DNA of 64,000 nt from Streptomyces sp. GESEQ-4. GTDB lineage: Bacteria; Actinomycetota; Actinomycetes; Streptomycetales; Streptomycetaceae. Both the position numbers and the translations under genes were made by a program. Shown here piece by piece: positions 40,534-48,201 of this stretch (its first letter is position 1; every line of letters begins with the position of its first letter). The notes beneath the pieces are model-generated. The model was not told where the DNA came from. It searched no databases and saw only the letters and a list, made by a program, of their open reading frames with translations. The stretch spans positions 62,001 to 126,000 of the forward strand of contig NZ_JAFFSU010000017.1 in the NCBI RefSeq assembly GCF_017948455.1, written 5' to 3'.

Positions 40534-40878
40534 TCAGAAATCGAATTTAGGCAGCTTGAACCCCTTGGGCAGCGGCACATTGTTGGAGCACTCCACGACC
40601 GGGCCGACCCTGGTGGTCCCGCTGTTCCCCACCCCGTGCTGGGGGAACACCAGGCGCGGCCGTTCGACCGTCGAGCAGTCGTGCTTCTGCTGGACGACAG
40701 TGCCGTCCTTGCCCTTGTGGACGTTCTCGCTCTTGCGAACGCACGTGATGTCACCCTGGGCGGAGGTCTTGCAGTCATTCGAGGGCACTGCGGCGTACAC
40801 CTGCCCGGCGCCGCCGTAGATCACGGCGAGGGTTCCGACGAGCCCCGAGATGGTTGCGATCTTCTGTCGACCGATCAT
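40534..40878 (-). CDS. small secreted protein, family C (member 1)
   Basis: A 114-residue exported protein. Signal MIGRQKIATISGLVGTLAVI ends near VYA-AV. The mature part has four Cys: NDCKTSAQGDITCVRKSE, then QQKHDCSTVERP and GTTRVGPVVECSN. The same four-Cys order with QGDITC, NSGTTRVGP and a terminal Pro-rich end appears in the gene at 41807. Two disulfides are likely. ATG at 40878 follows AAAGGAACGC. Upstream, at 41009-41024, is a CACATC/GATGTG palindrome. Confidence 0.87.
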   Translation of the reverse strand: MIGRQKIATISGLVGTLAVIYGGAGQVYAAVPSNDCKTSAQGDITCVRKSENVHKGKDGTVVQQKHDCSTVERPRLVFPQHGVGNSGTTRVGPVVECSNNVPLPKGFKLPKFDF

Positions 40879-41148
40879 GTGCTGCGTTCCTTTGCGGATC
40901 CGAAATGCCAGAGCCATCGCCCGGCGCGATATCAGCTGCGTCCGGCGATGGCATTGTTGCAGCCCGGGCGCGCACCCTGGTGGGTCTGCCGCGCGTCCGG
41001 GCTGCCTTCACATCGTGTGATGTGCATAAAGTGTTCCGATGAAATCCGATGCGCCTGCCGTGACGCTCCGAGGCTATATGCCGGGGAAACTGCCTACGGC
41101 GACAATCGCAGTGCCCTGAAATTCGCGCATCGAACTCTCGGAGCTTCT

Positions 41149-41484
41149 TTACTTGGCGATGTAGGGAGCGGAGTACTCGCCGAAGCCCTCCGGCGCGGCG
41201 TACTGGGGAGCGTACGGAGCGGCCTGGGGGGCGGCCTGCGGAGCAGGCTGGGGAGCGACGGCCTGGGGAGCGGCCTCCGGCGCGGCAGCCCGGTGCGGAG
41301 CGGAGTGCTTTCCGTACGGAGCGCCCCACGTGGCCACGGCGTTGGCCTGCGAGGTGGCCACCGCGGTGATGTCCGGTCCGTCCGAGCCGCCCTCGTGGGC
41401 GGAGGCCGTGCCGGCGCCGGCACCGAAGGCGGACAGCCCTGCGACCGCTGCGGCTACGACCGCAACGCGCTGAAACTTGCGCAT
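41149..41484 (-). CDS. secreted Pro/Ala/Gln-rich protein
   Basis: A 111-residue exported protein. Signal MRKFQRVAVVAAAVAGLSAF ends near ASA-HE. The mature part begins with a Ser/Ala/Thr region and continues as Pro-Gln-Ala-Ala repeats (QAVAPQPAPQAAPQAAPYAP), ending EGFGEYSAPYIAK. No Cys. It resembles the repeat protein at 37699 in composition and in the QANA/TSQAN-type segment. Function unknown; an extended wall-associated protein is plausible. Confidence 0.82.
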   Translation of the reverse strand: MRKFQRVAVVAAAVAGLSAFGAGAGTASAHEGGSDGPDITAVATSQANAVATWGAPYGKHSAPHRAAAPEAAPQAVAPQPAPQAAPQAAPYAPQYAAPEGFGEYSAPYIAK

Positions 41485-41717
41485 TGAATTGACCCTTTCT
41501 TTCCGGGGCGTGAAGCCCTGGCTTGACTACTTAGTGTGAGCATATACACGCGAACCGTAGCAATTTGGGATCTATTGCCCTTCTGTGTGTCGTGTCGGCT
41601 CATGCCGAGGCACCCCTTTAGTCCGCCTGTTGCCGTGGGCTTGGCGAGGGGTGAGAGAGCCGGTGTTGTTGTGGCAACGACCGTTCCCCGAGGGGGAGTC
41701 ACGGGCGGTGGGGTGCG

Positions 41718-41730
41718 GTCACCCGTTTGC
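41718..41730 (-). promoter_or_regulatory. recurrent GTCRCYCRTTTGC motif
   Basis: GTCACCCGTTTGC, next to the terminator at 41735 and 234 bp before the Pro/Ala-rich protein gene. It matches sites at 38640, 38691 (reverse) and 42872 with one or two changes. Confidence 0.5.
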
Positions 41731-41734
41731 CGAA

Positions 41735-41780
41735 ACGGCGGATGGCCGGACCAGGTCGCCCTGGTCCGGCCATCCGCCGT
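41735..41780 (-). terminator. terminator after family C member 2
   Basis: A perfect 21-bp stem (ACGGCGGATGGCCGGACCAG G with its complement) and a TCGC loop, 27 bp after the stop at 41807. Confidence 0.9.
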
Positions 41781-41806
41781 AGGGGAGTTGGGGAGGCTGA
41801 AGGGGG

Positions 41807-42172
41807 TCAGCCGCCCAGCAGGCGTTGCAGCGCCGTGCGGTTGTCGGTGCTGGTGTCGACGGCCGGCGCCTCGGACGTCGGGCCGGCGCAGGTGATGTGC
41901 GGCCCGATCCGTGTCTGCCCGTTGTTCAGCAGGCCGGGAGCGGGCAGGGTCAGGGGCTGTGTCGGCTGGCAGTTCACGCTCCGGCGGATGGTGAACCCGT
42001 CACCCTCGGGCGTCTGACCCACGATCCGCTGGGTGCAGACGATGTTGCCCTCGGCGTCGAGTGCGCAGACGCCTGGGCCTCCTGCCGCGTGGGCCTGGGT
42101 GACGCCGACGAAGGTCATGGCGAGGCCGCCGAGAATCCCCGAGACGGCCGCGATCTTCTTTCCGTTGAACAT
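41807..42172 (-). CDS. small secreted protein, family C (member 2)
   Basis: A 121-residue exported protein. Signal MFNGKKIAAVSGILGGLAMT ends near AHA-AG. The mature part has the family's four Cys: GVCALDAEGNIVCTQR, RRSVNCQPTQP and GQTRIGPHITCAG. A Thr/Asn/Leu-rich tail follows (TDNRTALQRLLGG). It pairs with the 40534 gene; even the leader (GGAGACGCAACACATG against GGAACGCAGCACATG) is alike. No known family. Confidence 0.87.
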   Translation of the reverse strand: MFNGKKIAAVSGILGGLAMTFVGVTQAHAAGGPGVCALDAEGNIVCTQRIVGQTPEGDGFTIRRSVNCQPTQPLTLPAPGLLNNGQTRIGPHITCAGPTSEAPAVDTSTDNRTALQRLLGG

Positions 42173-42311
42173 GTGTTGCGTCTCCTTGGTGAGGGGTGCC
42201 CCGGGCGTCGTGCGCCGCGAACCGGCCGTGCCGGGTCCTGGGGGGCCTGTTGACGCACTGGTGCTTCGGGGCCCGCCCGTGAGGGCGTCGCGCACGACTG
42301 TGCCGCCGACC

Positions 42312-42620
42312 TCAGTCAGTGAAGGCGTTGTTGAACTGGCCGCAGGTGGTGTCGAAGGTCTCGGCGAGACCGAGCAGGCCGATCGGGAGGTCGCCCTCGG
42401 CCACCGTCTGCGGGCTGCACTCCTGGTACGGCCGGTAGAGGTCGGTGACGGACACCTGCGCTCGGGTGGGGGCCTGCTTGTGGGACACGTGCGGCCGGTC
42501 GGACTTGTGGCCGTGCCCGCCACCGTCGGCGAAGGCGGCAGTGGCACCCGCACCGGCACCGACGGCGGTCAGGCTGCCGGCCGCCGCCGCGACGATCATG
42601 ACCTGCTGAAGCTTGCGCAT
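42312..42620 (-). CDS. small secreted protein, family B (member 2)
   Basis: A 102-residue exported protein. Signal MRKLQQVMIVAAAAGSLTAV ends near AFA-DG. A His/Lys-rich spacer (GGGHGHKSDRPHVSHKQ) comes first, then the domain VSVTDLYRPYQECSPQTVAE and GLAETFDTTCGQFNNAFTD. The RPxQECSPQ and xCGQxN words and spacing match the 38817 gene. ATG at 42620. The His-rich spacer could bind metal. Confidence 0.87.
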   Translation of the reverse strand: MRKLQQVMIVAAAAGSLTAVGAGAGATAAFADGGGHGHKSDRPHVSHKQAPTRAQVSVTDLYRPYQECSPQTVAEGDLPIGLLGLAETFDTTCGQFNNAFTD

Positions 42621-42955
42621 GGAACCCTCGGTCTTTCACTACATGTACGTCGAGGCTGATTGCCTACTGTGACTGAACGAACACTAGCAGTAGCGATCTG
42701 CGCTATTCCACCGGTGATATCCCGTGTCCCGACGGGGATATGAGGGTGTGCGAGGGATCTTGTGCTGCGGCGGTGTCGGCTCAATAGGGCTTGACGCGGG
42801 CTTAATTGACGAAGGTCTGAAGATCGGCCAGGAGTTCACAGGGTCGTAAGGCATGGAAATCCCATTGATGTGTCGCTCATTTGCAAGCGCCCCCCACACC
42901 GACCCGAACAAAATTGCAGGCCTCTGCGACACGAGAGGCACGAGGTACGACTTCC
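42621..42955. promoter_or_regulatory. divergent control region of a secreted-protein gene and a methyltransferase gene
   Basis: 335 bp with no gene. It holds an ATATCCCGT-N6-ACGGGGATAT inverted repeat with one bulge (42717-42741) and the motif GTCGCTCATTTGC (42872-42884), 72 bp before the methyltransferase start. The motif is nearly the same as at 38640 and 41718. Confidence 0.55.
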
Positions 42956-44014
42956 ATGACCGACCTGACCACGACACGCGCAACGGACGAGGCCGCCGGC
43001 GACCCGGCGGCGGATGTCGCGAGCCTGATGCAGATGATCGCCGGCGGCGCGATCCTGCAGACTCTGCACGCGGTTGCCGAACTCAACATCGCCGACCACC
43101 TTGCCGACGGGGCACGCACGGCGAAGGAGGTGGCCGAGCGCGAGGGCAGCCATGAGCGATCCACCTTCCGTCTGATGCGGGCCGCCGCGTCGCTGGGCGT
43201 GCTCAGCTACGAAGGGGCGGGGCGCTTCGGCCTGACCGGGCGGGGCCACATGCTGCGTACCGACGTGCCGGGCTCCCTGCGTTCCCTGGTGCTGATCCAG
43301 GCCGGTGAGTCGCACTGGCAGCCTTGGAGCCTGTTCCCCGAGGCGGTGCGGCAGGGCGCGAGCCAGGCGAAGAAGGCGCTGGGCGCTGACGTATTCGACT
43401 ACTACGCGCGGCCGGAGAAGGCCGACGAGGCCCGGCTGTTCGCCGACTCCATGCGCGATCTGGCCGGCATGGTGACCCAGGGCATCCTGGCCGAGGCCGA
43501 CACCGAGGGCCTGTCCACCGCCGTCGACGTCGGTGGCGGGGACGGACACCTCGTACTGGCACTCATGGAGGCCAATTCCGCTCTGCACGGCCAGGTGCTC
43601 GACCTGCGGCACGCGATCGAGGATGCGAGCCGGCAGGCCGAACGGCGGGGGCTGTCCGACCGTTTCGCCGGTGTGCCGGGCGACTTCTTCCTCGAGGTAC
43701 CCAGCGCGGATCTCTACCTTCTCAAGACCGTGCTCCACGACTGGGACGACGAGCGCTGTACGACGATCCTGCGCAACTGCCGCTCCGCGGCGCGCGAAGG
43801 CGGGCGTGCCCTGGTCGTGGAAATGCTCGTCGACAACGAGATCGGCAAGCCCGACTTCGCCACCATCGCAGACGTGACCATGCTCGCTGTCACGGGCGGC
43901 ATCGAACGGGACCTGGACGAGTTCGACGCGCTCTTCGCCACCACCGGCTGGCGCCGCGGCAGGACCTACCCCGTCGGCGGCGGCTACTTCGCCATGGAAC
44001 TCGACGCCGTCTGA
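42956..44014 (+). CDS. O-methyltransferase, plant-type/PF00891 family (1)
   Basis: A 352-residue SAM-dependent methyltransferase of the kind that tailors polyketides and other aromatic products. The N-terminal winged-helix dimer domain is at about 20-100 (LMQMIAGGAILQTLHAVAEL, LMRAAASLGVLSYEG). The SAM motif VDVGGGDGHLVLALM is at about 185, and LLKTVLHDWDDERCTTILRN is the conserved HDWxD region whose His is often catalytic. ATG at 42956 follows GAGG. It starts a three-gene run with SDR and NTF2-like genes. A GTCGCTCATTTGC site lies upstream. Confidence 0.92.
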   Translation: MTDLTTTRATDEAAGDPAADVASLMQMIAGGAILQTLHAVAELNIADHLADGARTAKEVAEREGSHERSTFRLMRAAASLGVLSYEGAGRFGLTGRGHMLRTDVPGSLRSLVLIQAGESHWQPWSLFPEAVRQGASQAKKALGADVFDYYARPEKADEARLFADSMRDLAGMVTQGILAEADTEGLSTAVDVGGGDGHLVLALMEANSALHGQVLDLRHAIEDASRQAERRGLSDRFAGVPGDFFLEVPSADLYLLKTVLHDWDDERCTTILRNCRSAAREGGRALVVEMLVDNEIGKPDFATIADVTMLAVTGGIERDLDEFDALFATTGWRRGRTYPVGGGYFAMELDAV

Positions 44015-44043
44015 CCGGCGGGTTCACAGTTCAGGGGAATGCC

Positions 44044-44727
44044 ATGTCAACAATTCTCATCACCGGCGCCAATCGGGGAATCGGCTACGAGACCGCCCGA
44101 GCACTTATTGCCGAGGGCCACACGGTATGGATGGGCTGTCGGGACAAGGCCCGAGGGGAGCGCGCCGCCGGCGAGTCGGGCGGGCGATTCGTATCGCTCG
44201 ACGTCACCGACGACGCCTCCGCCCGAGCCGCCGCCGCGACCATCGGCCGACTCGACGTACTGGTCAACAACGCGGGCCTGTTGGAGCCGCCGACGCACAT
44301 CGGGGACCTCGCGTCCGACCTCGTGCACCAGATTTTCGACACCAATGTCTTCGGCGCCGTACGCGTCACGACAGCCTTTCTGCCCCTCCTCGCGGAGTCG
44401 GCGCGGCCGGCGGTCGTCAACGTGACCAGCAGCATTGGTTCGTTGGCCAAATCGGCCGATCCGGACGACGAGTTCAACGCCTACCCGCAGGACGTGTACC
44501 GCGCTTCCAAGGCGGCTCTGAACATGTTCACCGTTCAGTACGCCAAGGCATATCCGGCTATGCGGATCAATTGCGTGGACCCGGGCCTGACGGCGACCGA
44601 CATGATGGGTGGTCAGGTAGGGCAGCCGCCGGCCCGAGCGGCCGCGATCGTCGCCAGGGTCGCTCTCCTCGGCCCGGACGGGCCGACGGGACAGTTTCTC
44701 GGGGCCGAAGGCGTCGTCCCGTGGTGA
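44044..44727 (+). CDS. short-chain dehydrogenase/reductase
   Basis: A 227-residue classical SDR. The cofactor loop is LITGANRGIGYE; then VLVNNAGLLEPP and VNVTSSIGSL carry the NNAG and Ser. VYRASKAALNMF holds the catalytic Tyr and Lys, and INCVDPGLTATDM is the PG motif. It probably oxidises or reduces a carbonyl/alcohol with NADP(H). Stop overlaps the NTF2-like gene start (GTGA). It lies 29 bp after the methyltransferase gene. Confidence 0.94.
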   Translation: MSTILITGANRGIGYETARALIAEGHTVWMGCRDKARGERAAGESGGRFVSLDVTDDASARAAAATIGRLDVLVNNAGLLEPPTHIGDLASDLVHQIFDTNVFGAVRVTTAFLPLLAESARPAVVNVTSSIGSLAKSADPDDEFNAYPQDVYRASKAALNMFTVQYAKAYPAMRINCVDPGLTATDMMGGQVGQPPARAAAIVARVALLGPDGPTGQFLGAEGVVPW

Positions 44728-45182
44728 GTTGGAACGCGAAGCCCACGGTGCCCCTCGCCGACACCATCGACCGCTTCGTCGACAGCTTCAACGTCCAGGA
44801 CCTCGACCTCGCCATGTCCTTCTTCGCCGAGGACGCCGAGTACCGTCCCGGCGACGGCACCGTCCACCGCGGACCCGCACAGATCCGCGCCGCGTTCGTG
44901 CCGATCTTCTCGGGGAAGTTCGGCCTGGTCACCTTCGACGAACACGACCGGCTCATCGACGAACAGCAGCGTCGCGCGGCCATCCGCTGGACCTGCCGCC
45001 TCGACCTGGCGCCCCAGCACACCCGCGGCACCACCTCGGTACTGCGCTGGGCCCTCCGCGCCCGCTACGGAAGCCGGATGCGCTGGGAAGGAACCGACAT
45101 CTTCCACTTCGACGACGAGCTGCGCATCACCGGCAAGTACACCTACGCGAGCTTCCGCCGGCCCCTCATGCTCAAGGGGTGA
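44724..45182 (+). CDS. NTF2-like (SnoaL-type) protein
   Basis: A 152-residue protein with the cone-shaped NTF2 fold. The N-terminal helix is VPLADTIDRFVDSFNVQDLD, followed by MSFFAEDAEYRPGDGTVHRG and the strand DIFHFDDELRITGKYTYAS. Such proteins are hydroxylases, cyclases or isomerases in natural-product pathways, or carrier/immunity domains. GTG at 44724 overlaps the SDR stop by 4 bp, giving coupling. It was picked over longer upstream frames for that reason. The likely role here is a tailoring step with SDR and methyltransferase. Confidence 0.85.
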   Translation: MSWNAKPTVPLADTIDRFVDSFNVQDLDLAMSFFAEDAEYRPGDGTVHRGPAQIRAAFVPIFSGKFGLVTFDEHDRLIDEQQRRAAIRWTCRLDLAPQHTRGTTSVLRWALRARYGSRMRWEGTDIFHFDDELRITGKYTYASFRRPLMLKG

Positions 45183-45205
45183 GCGCTGACCGCCTGGAGT
45201 TACGT

Positions 45206-45233
45206 CAGCCAGGGCGCCGCCGCGCCCTGGCTG
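45206..45233. terminator. bidirectional terminator between convergent genes
   Basis: CAGCCAGGGCGC, loop CGCC, GCGCCCTGGCTG. A perfect 12-bp stem between the NTF2-like gene and the second methyltransferase gene. Confidence 0.8.
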
Positions 45234-45242
45234 CGCTCGGGA

Positions 45243-46256
45243 TCAGTTGACCGTCGCCTCGATGATCGAGTAGGGGGTCGACGTCGGCACGACTCTGTCG
45301 ATGCTGATGCCGGCGGCGTTCAGCAGAGCTTCGTACTCCGCCTGGGTGCGTTCCTTGCCGGTGCCCATGGCGAGCATGGTGAGGTCGATCGCCTTGGCCA
45401 TGTGCGGCTCGTCGCCGTCCGGCATCACCGTCTCGAAGATCAGCACCCGGGCATCCGGCCCACCGGCCTTGGCCACTGACTGGAGCAGGCGGACCGCGGC
45501 GGCGTCGTCCCAGTCGTGAAGGATGTAGCTGAGTACGTAGATGTCCGCGAACGGCACGCTGTCGAAGAAGTCACCGGCGACGACCTCGACCCGGCCGTCG
45601 AGTCCCCGGGCGGCGATGTTGGACCGCGCCGCCGGCGTCATCGCGGGGAGGTCGAAGACGATCCCCCGGCGGTCGGGCAGATCCTTGATGAGTTCGGCCA
45701 GGACGGTGCCGTCGGCGCCCCCGAGGTCGGCGACGAGCTCACCGGCGGGCAGTGTGTAGTCGTCGAACAGGCTGGTGCGGAAGCCGTTGGTGACGGCGGC
45801 CATCGCTTCGCTGAACTGCTGCGTTCGGGCCGGGTCTTCGGTCAGCCAGTCGAAGAAGGGCTTGCCGAGGTAGTGGTCCGAGGCGGGCTCGCCCGTCCTG
45901 AGCGTGTGGAGCAGATCGCTGAACGGTGCGTAGTGGGTCTCCATCCACATGAGCGTCACCGCGTGCACCGAGTCGGCGGCGTTGCGGGAGAGCGTCGCGC
46001 CGATGGGCGTCAGGGACACTCGATCGCCGTCGAGGACGAACACCCCCATCGAGGCGAGCGTGCGCAGCAGACGGCGCAGGGGCTCGGCCTGCGCGCCGGA
46101 CTTCTCCGCCAGTTCGCTCACCGTGAGCGGGCCCCCAGCCTCGTCCAGCATCGTCGGCAGGTCCAGCTTGGCCACGACGTAGACGGCCTGGGAGACCTGA
46201 AAGCCTCCGGTCATCTGCAACATGACGTCTACCGGCTTCGGCATCGGCGGGTTCAT
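45243..46256 (-). CDS. O-methyltransferase, PF00891 family (2)
   Basis: A 337-residue methyltransferase of the same superfamily as the one at 42956. The dimerisation winged helix is LQMTGGFQVSQAVYVVAKLD and LRRLLRTLASMGVFVLDGD. The SAM motif is LVADLGGADGTVLAEL, and LSYILHDWDDAAAVRLL holds the conserved HDWxD. LIFETVMPDGDEPH follows. ATG at 46256 follows GAGGAGAG. It stands convergent to the SDR/NTF2 genes and near the AraC gene on the opposite strand. Confidence 0.92.
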   Translation of the reverse strand: MNPPMPKPVDVMLQMTGGFQVSQAVYVVAKLDLPTMLDEAGGPLTVSELAEKSGAQAEPLRRLLRTLASMGVFVLDGDRVSLTPIGATLSRNAADSVHAVTLMWMETHYAPFSDLLHTLRTGEPASDHYLGKPFFDWLTEDPARTQQFSEAMAAVTNGFRTSLFDDYTLPAGELVADLGGADGTVLAELIKDLPDRRGIVFDLPAMTPAARSNIAARGLDGRVEVVAGDFFDSVPFADIYVLSYILHDWDDAAAVRLLQSVAKAGGPDARVLIFETVMPDGDEPHMAKAIDLTMLAMGTGKERTQAEYEALLNAAGISIDRVVPTSTPYSIIEATVN

Positions 46257-46429
46257 CAGCGCGCTCTCCTCTTTGTCCTCATGTGCGTGAAGCACCCGGA
46301 ACCTCCCGGGGTTTGCACCTTCCGCCGAAGCTTAGGAAGGTCGGCGCGGCACGACCTTGAACCACAGCGGCATCAGGACGGAACATCCGCGCCACGGGAC
46401 AACGTTGTCGGGGCGCATGGAGGTAGACG

Positions 46430-47413
46430 ATGAACAACGCTGCACCGGAGGCCGGGCGGTCGCGCGGGGCGTTCTTACTGGACTCCACCAGCGCGGGCGT
46501 CGGCCCGCGCGGGTTCGACGCCTTACGGCACGTATGGGAGACGCAGATCGGCGATGTCTTCCAACTGCCGAGCTTCAGTCCGGACACGATCGGTGACCTC
46601 CGCGTCAAGGGCCGCGCCGCCAAGGTGCGCGACGTGGCCATCGCCGATGTGCGCAGCGTGTCGGCCCTCGCGGGCACTCCGGGCGACGATCACGATGCGG
46701 TGGTGATGCACGTGGTGCGGCGCGGCACATGGACGTTGGACGACCCGCCCGATCGCGGCCAACACACGGTTACGGCCGGGCAGTTCCGCCTCCGGCACTT
46801 CGTACGGCCCTATGCGTTCGAGACGACGCCGCACACGACGACGAAGATCCTCGCTCTGCCCGCCGCAAGGCTCAGCCCCCTTCTCGGGAACCGGATCATC
46901 ACCGGGTCGGCGGACTCGGCCGAGGTGCGTCTGCTGGTGGCCCACACGAACATGGTCCACGCGAACATCGCCGACCTCGGCCCGGCCGGTGTGCACGCCG
47001 CTCACAGCGCCCTGATCGAGCTGGCCAAGGCGGTCGTGCAGGGGCAGTTCGACGATGCGGAGCCCCGGTTGGCTCCCGCGCTCGCCCAGGCCGCGAAGGA
47101 CCTCGCCGACAGCCATCTCGCCGATCCCGAACTGTCTCCGGCGATGCTGGCGGGCCAACTCAACGTCTCGCTACGTACGTTGCAGCGGGCGTTCGCCGCC
47201 TCGGGAGAGTCGGTGGCCGCCTACATCCGCGATCGGCGCCTGGAAGAAGCCCGCCTCGCCCTCTCCGTCCCGTCCGGTCGGCGGCTGACCGTCTCCGAAC
47301 TCGCCGTCCACTGGCACTTCTCCGACAGCAGCCACTTCATCCGCGCCTTCAAGAAGCGGTACGGCCAGACACCCGCCGATTACGCGGCCTCGACCAGCCC
47401 GGCCGAGAGCTGA
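46430..47413 (+). CDS. AraC-family regulator (AraC-binding-like domain)
   Basis: A 327-residue regulator. The N-terminal half is of the AraC_binding_2 type (VFQLPSFSPDTIGDLRVKG and VVMHVVRRGTWTL), common in AraC regulators of antibiotic and aromatic metabolism. The C-terminal HTH pair has MLAGQLNVSLRTLQRAFAAS and VHWHFSDSSHFIRAFKKRYG, ending TPADYA. ATG at 46430 follows GGAGGT. It is divergent from the second methyltransferase gene (173 bp between) and is the only regulator near the tailoring module, so it is the probable local activator. Confidence 0.92.
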   Translation: MNNAAPEAGRSRGAFLLDSTSAGVGPRGFDALRHVWETQIGDVFQLPSFSPDTIGDLRVKGRAAKVRDVAIADVRSVSALAGTPGDDHDAVVMHVVRRGTWTLDDPPDRGQHTVTAGQFRLRHFVRPYAFETTPHTTTKILALPAARLSPLLGNRIITGSADSAEVRLLVAHTNMVHANIADLGPAGVHAAHSALIELAKAVVQGQFDDAEPRLAPALAQAAKDLADSHLADPELSPAMLAGQLNVSLRTLQRAFAASGESVAAYIRDRRLEEARLALSVPSGRRLTVSELAVHWHFSDSSHFIRAFKKRYGQTPADYAASTSPAES

Positions 47414-47430
47414 CCCGGCAGTGGACCGGG

Positions 47431-47458
47431 GGTGATTGTCAGAGGGTGATTGTCAGAG
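47431..47458. repeat. tandem 14-bp direct repeat
   Basis: GGTGATTGTCAGAG occurs twice without a gap, 72 bp before the hypothetical gene at 47530. It may be a small duplication or a regulator site. Confidence 0.6.
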
Positions 47459-47529
47459 GTGCGCGCTTGAATGGGCTTGGCCGAAACGTCGTTGGGACGA
47501 CGGCTGACTCGGAGAGAGGTGGACTCCCC

Positions 47530-48159
47530 ATGGGCCTTGTGACGCTCGACCTGCCCGCGCCGGCACGGATGCGGGGCCGCTGGGCGGCATTCGCCGCGCT
47601 GTTGGCGGCCAGAGGATGGGGAGGCGGGTGCTACGCGCGCGGTTCCGTCTGGCACTTCGACGACGGCGGCGGCAACTGGGCGGACCTGCACCACGTCGGC
47701 GAGGGCCGCGCGGTCATGCTGGGCAACGACCATGAGTATTCGGAGACGTACTACGGTCCCGCGGCGGAGTATTTCGGCGAGGACGAGACCGACCTGCTCG
47801 CGGGGGCGCCCGACTGGTGGCGGCCGGTGGTGTCACAGGTGATGGCGAAGGACGAGTACGTGGGCTTTGTGTACGGCTTCGACGGCACCCGGTGGCAGCG
47901 CGCCGAGTACGACCTCGCGGACGGTTTCCTCAGCGTCGGCCTGCCCGCCCTGAATGCCGACCGCACCCACAAGAGCGTCGTCGAGTTCACCCAGGACGCG
48001 CCGGGACTCGGCGGGGCGGCGCCTCCTGCGGACGCCATCGACGCACTCATCGCGGCAGACGGCGACGTCACGGAGGCGCATGTGACGGCCGTGATCGGGA
48101 AGGGCGGCTGGGACGCCGCGGCGGGGGCGGCGGCGGCCCGGGAGTTCCTGGCTGCCTGA
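47530..48159 (+). CDS. hypothetical protein
   Basis: A 209-residue cytosolic protein. It opens with LVTLDLPAPARMRGRWAAFA, and has many Trp and acidic residues (WGGGCYARGSVWHFDDGGGN, ETYYGPAAEYFGEDETDLLA, APDWWRPVVSQV). It ends with a helical Ala-rich section. It resembles proteins of unknown function common in streptomycetes; I do not know a domain. ATG at 47530 follows GGAGAGAGGTGG. A 14-bp direct repeat GGTGATTGTCAGAG lies upstream (47431-47458). Confidence 0.75.
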   Translation: MGLVTLDLPAPARMRGRWAAFAALLAARGWGGGCYARGSVWHFDDGGGNWADLHHVGEGRAVMLGNDHEYSETYYGPAAEYFGEDETDLLAGAPDWWRPVVSQVMAKDEYVGFVYGFDGTRWQRAEYDLADGFLSVGLPALNADRTHKSVVEFTQDAPGLGGAAPPADAIDALIAADGDVTEAHVTAVIGKGGWDAAAGAAAAREFLAA

Positions 48160-48201
48160 GCGTGACACGGGCCTGTGCGGCGACGGCGACGTCGCCCGTA
48201 C

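Noticed and set aside
37364..42620. Small secreted proteins as chaplins or rodlins
   Set aside because: They lack the chaplin Gly-Asn-rich domain with its Cys spacing and the rodlin sequence; only the size and export are alike.
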